A DNA stretch of 64,000 bases, from positions 2,418,001 to 2,482,000 of the forward strand of contig NW_026570227.1 of the NCBI RefSeq assembly GCF_019649055.1, read 5' to 3'. Shown here piece after piece: positions 21,587 through 33,415 of the stretch. Positions within the stretch are counted from its first letter, which is position 1; every line of letters begins with the position of its first letter. Source of the DNA: Paramacrobiotus metropolitanus (taxonomy: Eukaryota > Tardigrada > Eutardigrada > Parachela > Macrobiotidae). A model generated the notes under the pieces. It made no database searches and had not been told where the DNA came from. It saw only the letters and a program-made list of their open reading frames with translations. The translations under genes and the position numbers were made by a program.

Positions 21587-24500
21587 GACCACTAAGGGAA
21601 AATATCCAAAGGGAAGATGGATTGTGGCATTATGGAAAAGCTGTCTGTGTGCGTCGTATTGCACACACTCCTGGATTCATGGTGGACTTTGGGCTTCCAC
21701 GCAGGCCGATGAAGAAGGGGATTCCGTCGGATGCACGCTTTGATATTATGCGTCACTGGCGCGATGCTGGTCCTGCTAGTCGGCCCATTTGGAGAGATTA
21801 AAGTTTCGACTGCCACGATATGCGAATAACCGGAAGATTGGCAAGAAAGAAGAAAGAAGAGTTTTATTATTTTCATACTTCTATTAATTTGTGAGAGCTA
21901 GCAGAGACTGATTTGGCTTTCCATCCGCAACCGTTGTTCTTTTACTGGTACTCTGCACTTCTGTAGCCGGCAAAAATGTTGACATGTTCACGGTTCACGG
22001 CGTAAGCATATTAAATGACTATACAGATAAATTATATATACAGATGTACTTGACATAATATTATGTCAAGTATTGTTACTGTACATAGAACTACTCACCA
22101 GGTTTTGTCATTTGCGTATGACAGAATTTCAAATAAACGTCACGATTCTTTAGTATTCGTGACAGCAGATAGTTCCCAGATGAAGCGTTCCTTCGTCTGA
22201 ATTTTGATGAACCGTTCAACTGGCACCCCGCAAAGCTGGTCATGAGTCATGACGGACTTTTTCGAATTCGAAATGAGATTTGTCAAAGTTCCCGTTGATG
22301 ATAGCGGTACTACTGTCCTCTTTGTCATCCGTTGTAATCGCTTTCGTCACCGTGTTCCACATCTCAGCCTGTTGCTTCCCATCAAGAGAAAGCTGACTTG
22401 AAGCGAAAATTGCGAATATTCTGGATGTTCCACTGCGTAAGGGCGCACGTATCCTGTAATTTTCGGCTTGCATCTTCAGTCTAACCCAAAGATCTTCTGC
22501 CTGTACAGAGTACGAGAGAAAAATGGATGTTTTAAGCGATACGCCGCAAGTAATAGTTTGCACAAGGTTCCACTTGCGCCAGTTGAATATGTGAAAAGCT
22601 TTGTAATGAGATTATTTTGTTTTATACTCTAAATCTACATTTTGATATGATATTGATAGAACACCCAATTATTAACGCATTCATTAATTGATTTATTGTA
22701 CTTTCAGATAGAGCATTTAGCAAGTTGCGGAAACATCACAGTTTCAAAAACAGTAAATCATAATAACAAAATCTCATTTAATGCTGCCGCTCCTTCCATT
22801 GTCCCTAGCAGCGTTGCCTCGCTGGATTTCCAGTGACAGTCGTTGCCGGAGAAACTCGTGAGAACGAGGCTCTCCCATGTGCTGCTGTAGCCGCTTGCCG
22901 ATTTCTTTCGCTAATAAGGTAGCTGACTTTCCCCATGGCCCAAGCGTTTCAAAAGCCTACCCTACGGTGCGAAGATGTATCTACCCTCAAGATATGCATA
23001 GAAACGAACTTTCTTCTCTTCGGCTTGTGTTGCGGCAGATCCCGCGGTCGCGGATGTTGATCGCAGGTGCGACTTGGTAACAGTGACCACACACGTCACG
23101 TCCCATGCTAAGCACATCCCCCGTTTCCAGGCGAAGGTGGTGCAGCCATCTGGACGCCGGTCGGACGTGTGGGAAGTTCCCCTGGGTTCCACTTTTGCTG
23201 GGATGCCTGCTGACACTAACGCTCTACAAACGATGTTGTTTAAGCCGCCGTGACGTGCGTGTCTCCCAGCTGAAAAAGAGCAGGACAATCCGTGGTGGCC
23301 GTACACATCGACCGGCTTGTTGCATTTGGTACAGAGGTGAGGTTCACAAATTACTGCGCCCAGTCTCAATCCGACGGATATCTTTACGGTGTCAGCGTCG
23401 AGAAAGTTACCGACGTGCGCCTAGGGCAGGGCATTCAGGCATAGGCCAGCTTCTGGAGTTGACTGAGCCAGGAGTCGGGCGTGGATAACGATGCGTTACA
23501 CAGCGGCAGGTCCCATGACCGTTGTGACTTCCGAAAGTTAGACTCGGGAAGATCGCTTAGGCGCGCGTTAGCTAGTTGCGGAATAAGCGAGAAGAAACCT
23601 TAATGGTACGAGTTAACGACTACAGAATACCACCGAAGTACTCGTATTTGTCGTGCTAACTGGGCCTCCCGTATGAAAAATTTGCCGGTTGATGTTATCA
23701 GGAAAGTACGTATTTAGTTGTGTAGAAACGCCGGTACATACAGTTCTTCGTTCCGTATGCAGTGGCTGAAATTTCATTCTTACGTCAGCACCATTTAACC
23801 GCTTACTGATTTTGTCCTCACCCGGCCGGAAATGTTACTGTAAAGGTCGTTATTGGGACAAATTATGTCTCTTTTGTGGCGCGTTATGTCTGAACGTATG
23901 CTGGAGATCGACGATTGCATTTTCGAACTTCACACTCCATGGCTATTCGAGCGGCTCAAAAATCTTAAACGGGCAATTTGTATATGATTTAATGAAAAAT
24001 GGTGGTCATACACGTGAAGATGCCTTCCTGCTCAATAATGTCACGCGGATTTTGAATGAAGAGACTGGAGAGTATCGTTTACGGCCAAGGGATCTAGGTC
24101 TGATGACGGCCTTCTAATCAGGAGTTGGCTTCGTTTGGGGCTGTGTGCGAGACTTTTATTATGAAAGATATCCGCATCGAAGGAAACACTACATTGACAA
24201 GAACTTGCAAAAAACATTCTGATTCACAGTATATCAAGCTTGTGCCCAGTGCGGTTTTGACTTTGCGCATTCGCTATGGCCGCATCAGTGGTCCCAGATT
24301 GGTCAGCCTTTCTATTTAGGACTGGTGGGATTTAATCGACAACAGCTGTCCATCGGCAGATCCTCAAGAATTTCCTTCGATGTCTAACTTGATTAATTGT
24401 AGCTCACAACGGAAAGAAAACTTGGCGGATGAAGATCTGCTGCAGACTTTCCAGCGTAAGGCTATTCCCATGGTAAGAATTTGTACTAAAACTAAAATAA

Positions 24501-24954
24501 TGAGAATTCGTAAGGAGTACTAACGACTCGTAATCTGCGAGTTACGAGTACGTATCCCGCTTCGTTCGTAACCTTTCAATGTTGATTGTTATATGTGAAC
24601 CGATCTATACTCGTAGTCATTGTTCCATAAGTCATTTGCTTCAAAGTGCAAGTAATCAGATTAAATTTTACTCAATTTTATCAGCTCACACGGGTGAATC
24701 GGACGTCTTGCATATTCAGACTTTACATCGGGCTTTTTGCATTTCAGATTTCACATCTTTTTCAAAAAATGGATCCCCGTCCGGGTAATCGTTTCAGTCC
24801 AGTGGATTTCGAAAACTGGACAGCGGTTCAGCTGGAGCTGATGACCCTTAACAATCTCACTCTCTACGCTTGGCGGACATTACAGCTGCTGCCAGCAGCT
24901 CTCGGATATCCGTATTTCTCTGTAAATATGTACATTAACTTGATTCTTGTTTAA
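21587..24954 (+). pseudogene. Gene E: decayed tandem-Agenet-like F-box gene
   Basis: All four exons can be recognised, in order. Exon 1 is about 21587-21800 (GLWHYGKAVCVRR, GFMVDFGLPRRPMKK). Exon 2 is about 22165-22440 (EAFLRLNFDEPFNWHPAKL, then frameshifts and stops). Exon 3 is about 23675-24477, with an F-box remnant (NLPVDVIRKV), stops, CWRSTIAF, GGHTREDAFLL, a frameshift near 24117 and an in-frame TAG near 24314. Exon 4 is 24748-24954 and intact (ISHLFQKMDPRPGN). The exon 3 donor (CCCATG|GTAAGA) and exon 4 acceptor (TTTCAG) survive. An antisense LINE remnant lies between exons 2 and 3. This is the most decayed copy that still has all exons. Confidence 0.82.
22780..23475 (-). mobile_element. 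LINE 3' remnant (C-terminal zinc-knuckle region of the RT protein)
   Basis: The minus-strand frame 23369-22962 and its upstream extension show the C-terminal block common to many animal non-LTR RT proteins: CEPHLCTKC, then GHHGLSC, AGRHARH and RPDGCTTFAW, then WDVTCV. After a frameshift, the matching tail continues (GPWGKSATALI-like, EPRSHEFLRQRLSLEIQRGN, near 22800-22960). No RT catalytic domain is left. It is a 5'-truncated, mutated copy inside pseudogene E, in antisense. Confidence 0.8.
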
Positions 24955-25835
24955 TGCTGAGTTGAGTACACATTTTGCAGACTTCATCATAATTTTTTTA
25001 CAAGTGACCTTTAAGTGCAAAGGGCTGCAAAGCGAGCCTTTTGAATGCGATGGTCAGGGGAAAGGAAGACAAACCAGATAGTGCTGTTTCCTAGAGGAAT
25101 TGTCGTGAAGGAACATTCCTCGTAATAGCTCATATAAAATCGCATGTCACTCCCACTGTGCACATTATTTCAACTGGGGTCAACAGTTCGTCAAGCGCCA
25201 CATGGGGGCCGGTTATTCAAAATGGCTACTTCGTAGTATAAGTGACCGGCTGTTGAGAAATGCCAAAGTATTGCTGGAGACGGAGCTTTGATTTCGCAGT
25301 TGCAATTCAAAATGATTCCGCATTACAGTGAGATTAATGTACTGTAGATCGGTGGCAAAGAGACAGTCACGAACTCACGGTGCTTCTTGAGAAATAAGTA
25401 CCTAAAGCAAGAGCCCACAACCGCTACCCGTAGCGATTATAATACAAAGTAATAATGAAGTTCATTGTCCTTAATTGCAACGGAGCGGTTGCCCACTCAG
25501 GGCTTGCGATACCAGAACGAGCTTGCAAAAAAAGCTGTTTTACAAATCAAAGAAACCGCTTAGTACACTGGAAATCTTATCAAGCTATTAACAGGATTAA
25601 GGCGTCTGCATGTGCATCCGACAAAACAACACTTCCATTCCTTTTGCACACGCATTACGTACTAACAGAAAAATTCATAAAGCAGAAAGGCGATGATTTC
25701 GAGGACTTTTCGGCATAACATACCAGCATAGTGAGCATACTAAGTAATCTGTACAGTAATGGCGATGAACGGTTGAACCAGTTTGACATAATCCCGCGTT
25801 ACCCGGTTACCAAGGAAAAACGGAGGTGAGGCCAT
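24955..25835. other. Intergenic, no gene recognised
   Basis: The open frame at 25455-25718 (87 codons) has no recognisable domain and I do not call it a gene. Confidence 0.4.
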
Positions 25836-27596
25836 TCAGGAATGGAAGGTTGTATCGATGCTGCTGACATAATTAGCTCTGGCTTTCTTGTACCCGTCAT
25901 TCTGCATGATGCTCTTCACTTCATCCATGGTTTTCACTTCGAAAATTTTGAACAGAACTTCATCCTTCAGTTTGGGCAACTCGCTCCAAGTAATTGGTCG
26001 GCCACATCCAACTCCATCGGCCCACTGAGACGCCTGTGCAGGTCCGACGAAAGGCCTGGCCACTGGCTTCTTGCTGTGGACCAGTTCGCCATTGATCCAT
26101 TCCAAGGCATACCGAAACCAGGATCTGCGATTTGGTCGCGAGTCAAAGGCGGCGCTAACGCGGCTACCGCACCTGGCGACGAAAATCAAACAGTTTTAGT
26201 TCCGTTAGTGAAATGCAATTTTTGAAATCAAACATTCAGCATTTTCTGAATTTTATTCAACAATTTCGTACGTTAAAAATTATGCATTATTCACAAAACT
26301 TGTTAAATAAAAAATTCAAAAAAAGCTTGCGTTATTTTTTCGATTCTGGTTCTTATTTTTTTCGTCCTAGATGTTAATTTTAATTATTAAGATTTACCTT
26401 ACGAAAAAGCCGCTCTTTTTCTTTCAAACCGCTTCACGTGCAAGGCGCGCCGTGACTGCGAACTGATTTAAAGTAAAAATCGAATCTAAAACTGCGATGC
26501 CACTCTAACCGCACCTGGTTTCACCGTCGCAACCCTCCGTCTTCCACCACACCAGACCACAGAAGGGGCACGCCTTAATCAGATTCCGTGGATCTGTCTT
26601 ATCGAATAGGTTGTACGTCATCAGCGGGGTGACGGAGCTGACGAACCGATCGCATATCTTGACATTCTCCCGCTGCATTTCAATGCACAGAGCGAAGTAC
26701 TCCATCTCCACCATGTCAGTACCATACTTCCCCACAAACTCGTCGTACAGTTCATCCAGATCGTACTTGAACTGCACAATCATGACGTGGAACAACTCGT
26801 CCTTGTCTTCATCGGACTCCTTTTTGGTTCGATCACGGAGTCGCGAAAAACCGCCCAACAGGGCCTGCACTTGCTTCTTATACTGCTCGAACGATTTGCG
26901 CATGTTAATCCGGACTTGATACAGCGTGAAATTGTAATGGAAATCGTCGTCCGAGATCGTCAACCGCTGCGGTTCCATGTTGGACATGCAGGCGTACAGT
27001 AGCTCAGCAACAGAATTTGGATTGCTTCGCTCCGAGAAGAAAATCACGTTGGCGACATTCGGACTGGCTTCCATGAGCGACTGGCAGATTTTTGCGAACT
27101 CAGCTCCCGGATCCCCGGCATTGTCCATGTGCGAGATGAGGATGACGATTTTCCGGGTGAAGTTCGCCACCGGCTGTTCCGCTTGCAGATAATTGTCGAT
27201 CATCTTGTAGTACCGGTTCTCGTATTTCACGACGATAAAGAGCGTGGCCAGGTCCGTGGCGGTCAGTCCGGCACGCAGCAGAACAGCATGCTTGTACGTG
27301 TGAGTTTGGCTGTCGGTTCCTGGTGTGTCGATCAAGGAGAAGGCATTCGTCCCGACACTGACATCGTTCTTCACCAGCTGCTGGGTTACGCTGCCTTCGG
27401 ATGCACCAGCCAAATGGTTGGTGTTACACAGACGGTTCTTCAAGGTGGTTTTCCCGACGCCCGTTTGCCCGATCAGTATGCCACATGGTCGGTTGGTGTA
27501 ACGGCGATATCGTGCGGTACCGGGGTTCTTAATCAAAGGTCGAAACATTTTCTGGCACGGATTCCCTGCAATTAGAGGGCGCTCTAGAGTTCTCAT
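25836..27596 (-). CDS. AIG1/IRG-like P-loop GTPase with Cys-rich C-terminus
   Basis: Two exons join in phase: 27596-26515 and 26172-25836, with donor ACCAG|GTGCGG and acceptor GCCAG|GTGCGG. They give about 472 residues, or 456 from the ATG at 27548. The P-loop is GQTGVGKT, near residues 43-50. A switch-like ASEGSVTQQ and a DTPG (G3) motif follow, and ISHMD serves as the probable G4. A helical middle region (residues about 220-330) ends at CPFCGLVWWKTEGCDGETRCG across the exon junction; this resembles one zinc-binding half of a RING/IBR-type motif. The family resembles AIG1-type septin-like GTPases expanded in some invertebrates. Its function is unknown, with membrane or immune roles likely only by analogy. 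An acceptor-like ATTGCAG at about 27570 allows an upstream non-coding exon. It is unrelated to the neighbouring F-box genes. Confidence 0.8.
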
Positions 27597-27611
27597 CTCG
27601 CAAATACTCAA

Positions 27612-28640
27612 CGCTTAATAAGATCCTAAAAATCCTAAAACCCACTGTACTCACTCACTTTTCTTTCACAGAAACACTGTATGCAATAATAATCGGTGCA
27701 GACTGATTTCACAACGACGCACTCAACAACCAACTCCCAACAGATGCAACACTAGCGCTTTAAAGGGAAGTTTACTGCGTTAAAATATGAAAATAATGTA
27801 ATAAGCACAGAGATCTGAAATGGTTAACAGACGACTACTGGCCAACTGGAGAAAGCAGCGATGAGTCGTCTTCATCGGCCAAACATCGACTGTCGATCCG
27901 CATGGGAAACCTGCGGCAGCGGCAAGACGAAACGGTCTTGGCGTGAGAACGCGCTGGCTCATACTGCAGCGCACGCCCATACAACTTGACAACAAAAGCC
28001 GGCAGCGGCGATTGGACGAGGCTGACGTTCGTGTCCTTACCGTGCTGACTAGTGTACGGCTGAACCTGCCCCCGAAAGTTCAGCCAACGCATTTGCAGGG
28101 CGTTAGCGTTGCAGGAAGGTAAATGGGTTGATGGTCACAGGAGCCGCGTCAACTTTTTGCAAATTTTTCAACCGTTCTGCCGGGATTATGACAAGCAACG
28201 CATAACGAAGCCTCATCCACAGGGTGACAGGGCCTAACATAACGAACCTTTTCGATGCGCGACTGGAACACCGCGAATTTCGTTTGTGGACCCAGTGCGA
28301 TTAGCTTTCATAATTTTGAAAAGTGTTTTGGAAGTTTCTTTGAGGAATATGCGAAACCTTTGCTTAATTTTCCGTCTTCCTGCTTGAGTCTAAACATAGT
28401 GTGTGCTAGTATCGTGGTTTAAACTTTTAAAGTACGTCGTAAGTAAAATAAATGGGATTAGATATAAAATAAGGAGACGTCTTAATTTGAAGCTCCTCAG
28501 GTCATGTGGTGGCCTCGAGAACTAAAAAAATAAAAATGGTACAATAACTTTCTTTTATTTGCTATCCACTGTCTGAGTTCTTACATTTTACGGCGTGCCA
28601 GAACCATGATGTTTATAAGTTTAAAAATCCGGTCAGGTAT
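27612..28640. other. Intergenic, no gene recognised
   Basis: The short frames here lack domains. This is the probable promoter side of the minus-strand GTPase gene. Confidence 0.4.
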
Positions 28641-28643
28641 GAT

Positions 28644-29442
28644 TCAGCACTGGTCTATCGAAAAGTGATCATAAGAAAAGTGAACGGTTGGACATAAGAA
28701 AATTAATTGCAGTGCAAATTCCGAAAGTCCGGCATCAACAACCGCATCTGCCAACGTTATTCCTTGGCTTTTGCGCACCATTACAGCCCACGATAGTGCA
28801 ACTGCAAACTGAAAATCATAAAATCTATTCACGAATTCCATATTATGGTGTAATATTTAAATGATATGTAATTATTTTAAAGAAATCAGCCAAGTAATAC
28901 CATAATAATAATATGATCTTTAGTTTAAGTGTGGTCAGCTGTACCGATAATCTGTATAGACAATTTTGCATTTCTATACAGAAGGTTTCAAGCCATTCAA
29001 GGTACGCAAAAATGTTAAGTAATCCTGCGCGTATACTTAATGTTTTTAGAGAGCCAAAACATGGCTCCACATGCGTGTTAGTTCGATACGGCACACGGGC
29101 ACATAATCACGCCAAATCAATAAAGCACCTATGTAATTATCTTATCCAAATTTGGACATTCCTGCAAATCGTCAAAATAAGCGATCATCTGAAAATTATC
29201 AGTTATTCTCCAACCAGAAGTACTTGTACCGGATGTTGCGCGCCCAAGCTGTTTTCACGCCAATAAATACACATCAGCGTGGCTGCAGGCTGCAGAACAC
29301 CATAAAGCAAGAGGCGCACGAAAGCAAATTTGGTATACGAATTTGGTACGTCCCATATACCGGCACGCTTCCCATTGATGATACCGCAGGCAACAGCCAT
29401 TCTTCCCAGCAGCAGAACCCGCACGTAAGGCATCAAAAACAA
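28644..29442 (-). pseudogene. PIF1-like helicase remnant
   Basis: Two minus-strand fragments lie in the order expected for the C-terminal half of PIF1-family helicases. The first is VLLLGRMAVACGIINGKRAG (about 29410-29350), matching the block with NGxRG. The second is FAVALSWAVMVRKSQGITLAD followed by VVDAG (about 28810-28725), matching helicase motif VI with the HKSQG-type core, His replaced by Arg. The frames between are broken. PIF1 helicases are carried by Helitrons and also occur as host genes. No Helitron ends or Rep domain are seen, so the origin is open. Confidence 0.65.
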
Positions 29443-29744
29443 TCAACCGCTTTTTGTTATGTTGGTGGCCATTGCCTAATAATAAAAAAAATCAACCGCT
29501 TACATGTTTGCACCGCTGCCGGCTACAACGCACATGGCTCGAACATCTTGTAGCATTTAATTTTGTTTAATCGTACAGTTTTATTTAGCTTTACTCAGAA
29601 GTAGACAACGACAAAGCGCAAAACGGTACAGACATTCATTCTTTCATAACGGTTACTTTCCGCTGATCATTAATGATTATGTGTACAACTAAAACAATAT
29701 TTTAGCTTTCTACCGAAAATACGGCCGCGTCCACTTTTATTTTG

Positions 29745-31735
29745 GTCAGGTCTACGCGCGAGAGTACTCACGCGCGTAGAATTTGTCTACGCGCGAGAGC
29801 TCCTGCGCGTAGTAGTTTGACTACGCGCCAGAGCTCTCGCCGGTAGTAAAAACTGTACAGAATCAGCTACGCGCGATAGATTTTGTTCCTTTTTATGCGG
29901 ATAGACAAAGCAGTAATCTACGCAGCAATACTAAATTACAATTTTGATGCAGCAGCGTCACGGATATTATTTCTCAATAACAATTCGAATTTAAATAACA
30001 GTGTCTCTCCGCTTAGCCGGCAGTTTCACTGCTTTCTCCAACGCTTCGGCATCTTTTGCGGAAACGCGAATGCTTTGAAAGGTGATCACTGTCTTAGTAC
30101 GGGCATTTCGTCCCTGAGCTCTTGGCGGTGGCTTTAAGACTCCCGTGACAATGATTTCGCGAAACCATTCCCGAAATTCTCGGTCAGGGCTGTAATTCGC
30201 AGTCTGGATGGTTTTCCGTAGCATCAAATCATAAGCAAATGCAAACGCATAAATTAAGCAATTGTTGCTTGCTGGCGACTGTCCATAAACAGGGACGTAT
30301 TCGATTTCGACCTGTCCATTTGAGTCCGGGAAGCAAAACAATCGAAACAGCCGTAACTTCAGCAGATCTGTTGGCTGTTGTCCCGTTGAGCAGTAGATCC
30401 GTACGACGCCAGGTTTCATACAATCGTATAGCGCGCAGACATAGTGATTTACGCCGTTAAAAGTGGCTGCACAATATCTTTGTCCATGTTTCGTTGGAAG
30501 CGTGTTCGCGGTTGGCCAAATCCGTTTTCGTCCTGCGCGAGCATGGCGTACAAGGTGTAGTGCTCGATGTTAATCCGATAAGTGCTGTCGAGAAACAGTA
30601 CCTGAAAAGCACACATCTATGCAAAATTTTACAAAGATGGACCGATGGTTGTTCAAACGTGTTATTCGAACAGACCTGTGGGTTACGAGCAAAGGTTTCT
30701 TTCATGGTTGTTGTTTGTAAGAAAACGAGACGTAGGGAATTGCTTTCTTCCTCTGCTACGGAAACGTCGTAAGTACCGGTTGGATCGTTTTGACGAAGTT
30801 GAACCAGGAACTGGGTAAGAATCTCGTCCTCCCGACGTCCCTGTCGTTTTTCCTTGCGAATTTTGGTCCCTTGGTTGAATATGTCCTTTGTTATGACTGT
30901 CCCGAACATTCCCGTCGACCGACGCGTCGCGTTGATGGTGCCCGTGATGATCCGGGGCGGTACGCGATTGGTAAGGAGCTGTTCCACGGTGTCAACTTCC
31001 GTCGCGGACAGTCTTCTGTTTTCCGGGATGTGCTGGGCTACGATGCTTGAGAGCTCATGGTTATGATCCTCCGCGGCTGGTAGATGCACAATTTCCATCA
31101 TGCCGTTGACAAGCTTGAGATGAACGTATGCTTTACAACCGCTTTTCAACGTCGTTGTGATGGACTTGTGGGTTATCTGCTCGTCCTTCCGGTGAGGACG
31201 ATATTCGCCTCCCTTCTTGCAGATAAGTCGGGCGGAGCTGTACGGGAAACTTACATGGTGCGGATGAGATTTCGATGTCCGGGCATTGCCTCCAGGGTTT
31301 ACGAAGACCTGATTAGTCAGTATTCCCCAGTCTTTGACAGCTTTTACAGCTGCTTCGTAGGACATAAAGCAGTCGCCAGTTTTGAGCAGGGTGGAGTCCA
31401 TTTCAGAGGAGTAAATAGTACAAAATTTACAGCTATAACCGTTACGAACACCGGTAGGTAGCTTAACTCTGCCGGCTAGTACTGTAATACGAAATTATGC
31501 CGGCTAATACACAGTACCGGTATAATACACAGTTTTACGTCCTAGAAATTATTCGGACAATTGACCTTGGTTGTTATGGTATTGATTTTGCTTGACACAT
31601 TACTGTTTATTCATAAATCGATTATATTTTTCTAATTTCGCTAACTCGCGCGCGTAGTCATTTGACTGTGCGCGAGAAACTCTCGCGCGTAGTCAAAGTA
31701 CTACGCGCGCGATACTCTCGCGCGTAGCCATTTCG
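29745..31735 (-). mobile_element. Mutator-like (MULE) DNA element with hairpin-rich ends
   Basis: Both ends consist of clustered copies of CTACGCGCGAGAG and its reverse complement, at about 29749-29880 and 31645-31732. The outermost copies are inverted with respect to each other. Between them lie a MULE transposase N-terminal half and a Ulp1-like segment on the minus strand. I could not find a convincing 9-bp target duplication, so the exact ends are uncertain. It lies just upstream of pseudogene F. Confidence 0.7.
29991..31401 (-). pseudogene. MULE transposase N-half joined to a Ulp1-like protease segment
   Basis: Exon 1 (31401-30676, 242 codons) has a FAR1/FLYWCH-like zinc-binding region ending DHNHEL, then a helical linker. 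It splices in phase (CCACAG|GTCTGT to TTTTCAG|GTACTG at 30601) into VLFLDSTYRINIEHYTLYAM, which contains the first catalytic Asp of the MULE DDE domain, followed by DENGFGQP. The rest of the DDE domain is missing. After a frame change, the sequence becomes NHYVCALYDCMKPGVVRIY (about 30450-30390) and QSPASNNCLIYAFAFA (about 30285-30240). That order fits C48/Ulp1-type proteases, with His and then a Cys in a Q..S..C context; the usual CG is CL here. The element therefore seems internally deleted. Confidence 0.7.
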
Positions 31736-31816
31736 TTTTATTTCTTTGTGACGCCCGGATGTCATAAATGATTCATCTGTCGGAAATTTGTTGTAGCCGA
31801 CCCGCTTGAGCGGAGT

Positions 31817-32760
31817 ATGGATGTTGTTAAGGAGTACTGTTATGAAACACGCAGTTCGGCTAAAGTTTATCCACTGCCACAAGCCTCTGATGGCAACTGT
31901 AAGCGCAAAAAGGAATATTGTTGCAAAGAAAATCATTCAACCGAATATGCGAGATTTGCTGTACATGTCCAACTGGAGGATGGATTGTGGCACTACGGAA
32001 AAGCTGTCGGTGTACATCGCATTCACCAAGCACCGGGATTTGTTGTGGATTTTCGATCCACCGGCACGCCGATGAAAAAGTGGATTCCATTTGATGCCCG
32101 TTTGGATGTTTGGATATAGGCCACTGGCGCAAATCGAGGCAGTATTTCCGGAGCCCAGACAATCGCTCCGCTGGTAAGTCCGAAATACCAGCATTAAAGT
32201 TAGACGGCTGTTGTGATTTCACGAGCTTGCTGCTTTCGAATTTCTCTGCAATGGCGTCCTTACAGCCGGCCGGCTCGTAGGTTCGCATTATGCAGTAGTG
32301 TTGTGGCGCTTTTGCTGGTTATCTAATGAACGAAGCATACGGTTCGGTTGGTAACAGTCATAGTGACAACTACAAAGTACAGCGGTATAACGTGCGCAGC
32401 GGCAAACAGTTCGTGCTGTCCTGCATAGCATAGTGGCGATTACGCATCGGGGTTTTGTCGTAGGCCCTGACGAGGAATTCCCGGTGGAAGCATTCCTTCG
32501 TCTGAATTTGGATAAACCCTGGAAATGGCATCCCGCCATAATGGTCATGGAGAACTTCATCGCATTTGCCGGCACATGTCATTTCGTCATGGTGGCTTCT
32601 CATGGTGCTGGTACCACGGCACTGTTTGTTCTCCCGAAAGAGCGTGTCCGGTCACCGTTGTCCTCAACCAAGCCCGTTGCTTGCTTTCGTGAGAAGATGA
32701 AACTGCAGCTGGAATTGCGAACGCGCGGGATACTTAATAGCGTAAGTTCAACTACAATTA
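31817..32760 (+). pseudogene. Gene F: truncated tandem-Agenet-like F-box gene (exons 1-2 only)
   Basis: Exon 1 is about 31817-32173 and encodes FAVHVQLEDGLWHYGKAVGV and PMKKWIPFDARLD. An insertion of about 8 bp relative to gene D near 32110 then shifts the frame before the conserved GHWR and the donor CCGCTG|GTAAGT. Exon 2 is about 32453-32752 (VEAFLRLNLDKPWKWHPA, ERVRSP, donor AGC|GTAAGT). Where D has the acceptor CCAAG|GTTTAG, F has TCGGG|GTTTTG, so the AG is lost. No F-box exon or exon 4 follows. Instead a LINE remnant and then gene D appear. It is closest to D in sequence and probably arose by tandem duplication. Confidence 0.8.
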
Positions 32761-32959
32761 ACCGCATACATACAAGTAACAGTTACGAAAAGCCGAAGAA
32801 CGATTACGTTACAACTAACAGTCATCGGTTAACACTAACATAGCTGCGCGGTTCTGCGCAGCTATGTTACTTCGCTTAGTGCTAACACTGCAGTAGCGCT
32901 GTACAAACTGAATTTTACTTCTGAATGTCGAACTCAACGCCGTAACAAAGCGGGCTTTA

Positions 32960-33415
32960 GAACATGCGGGGTATCCATGTCAAAGCGAGCCACTGGGACT
33001 GTCCGGTAAAGATAATACGCGGCCAGACGGTGTGACTCTCGTGCCTGTACGTGATGGCAAAGCGCTCGTTTGAGACGCTACATGCTGGGACGCGGTAGCC
33101 GTATGGCATGTGCGGGCAAGCGCGAGTGCATCCGGTAGTGTTGCACATTTGGCCGAAGACATTAAACGTCGTGAATACGCCTTTGTGGAAAGAATGGAAT
33201 ATCTCTTTTATCCCATGACGGTCGAGACCTTTGGCACTTCTGGTTCGGAATTTGCGGAACTTGTTCGTTTCGTTGGCAGAAAGATTCGCGACCTGACAAG
33301 GGAGTCTCGTTCTATTGCATTTTTTGAAGCAGAGATTAAGTCTAGCTGTTGTGAAAGGAAATGCTGCTGTTTTGGGCACTTTCGGTATGCGTCCTGAAAA
33401 GACTGACAGACCTAA
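32960..33415 (+). mobile_element. Second LINE 3' remnant
   Basis: The plus-strand translation shows TRPDGVTLVPVRDGKALV, a TGA where Trp is expected, then DATCWDAVA, AEDIKRREYA, FYPMTVETFGTSG and, after a frameshift, FLKQRLSLAVVKGNAAVLGT. This is the same C-terminal block as the LINE at 22780-23475, but a different, diverged lineage. It sits where gene F should have its F-box exon. Confidence 0.78.

Noticed and set aside
22962-23369. A separate small gene on the minus strand with Cys/His motifs
   Set aside because: The motif order matches the C-terminal end of LINE RT proteins, and the frame breaks before the expected end, so it is a transposon remnant.
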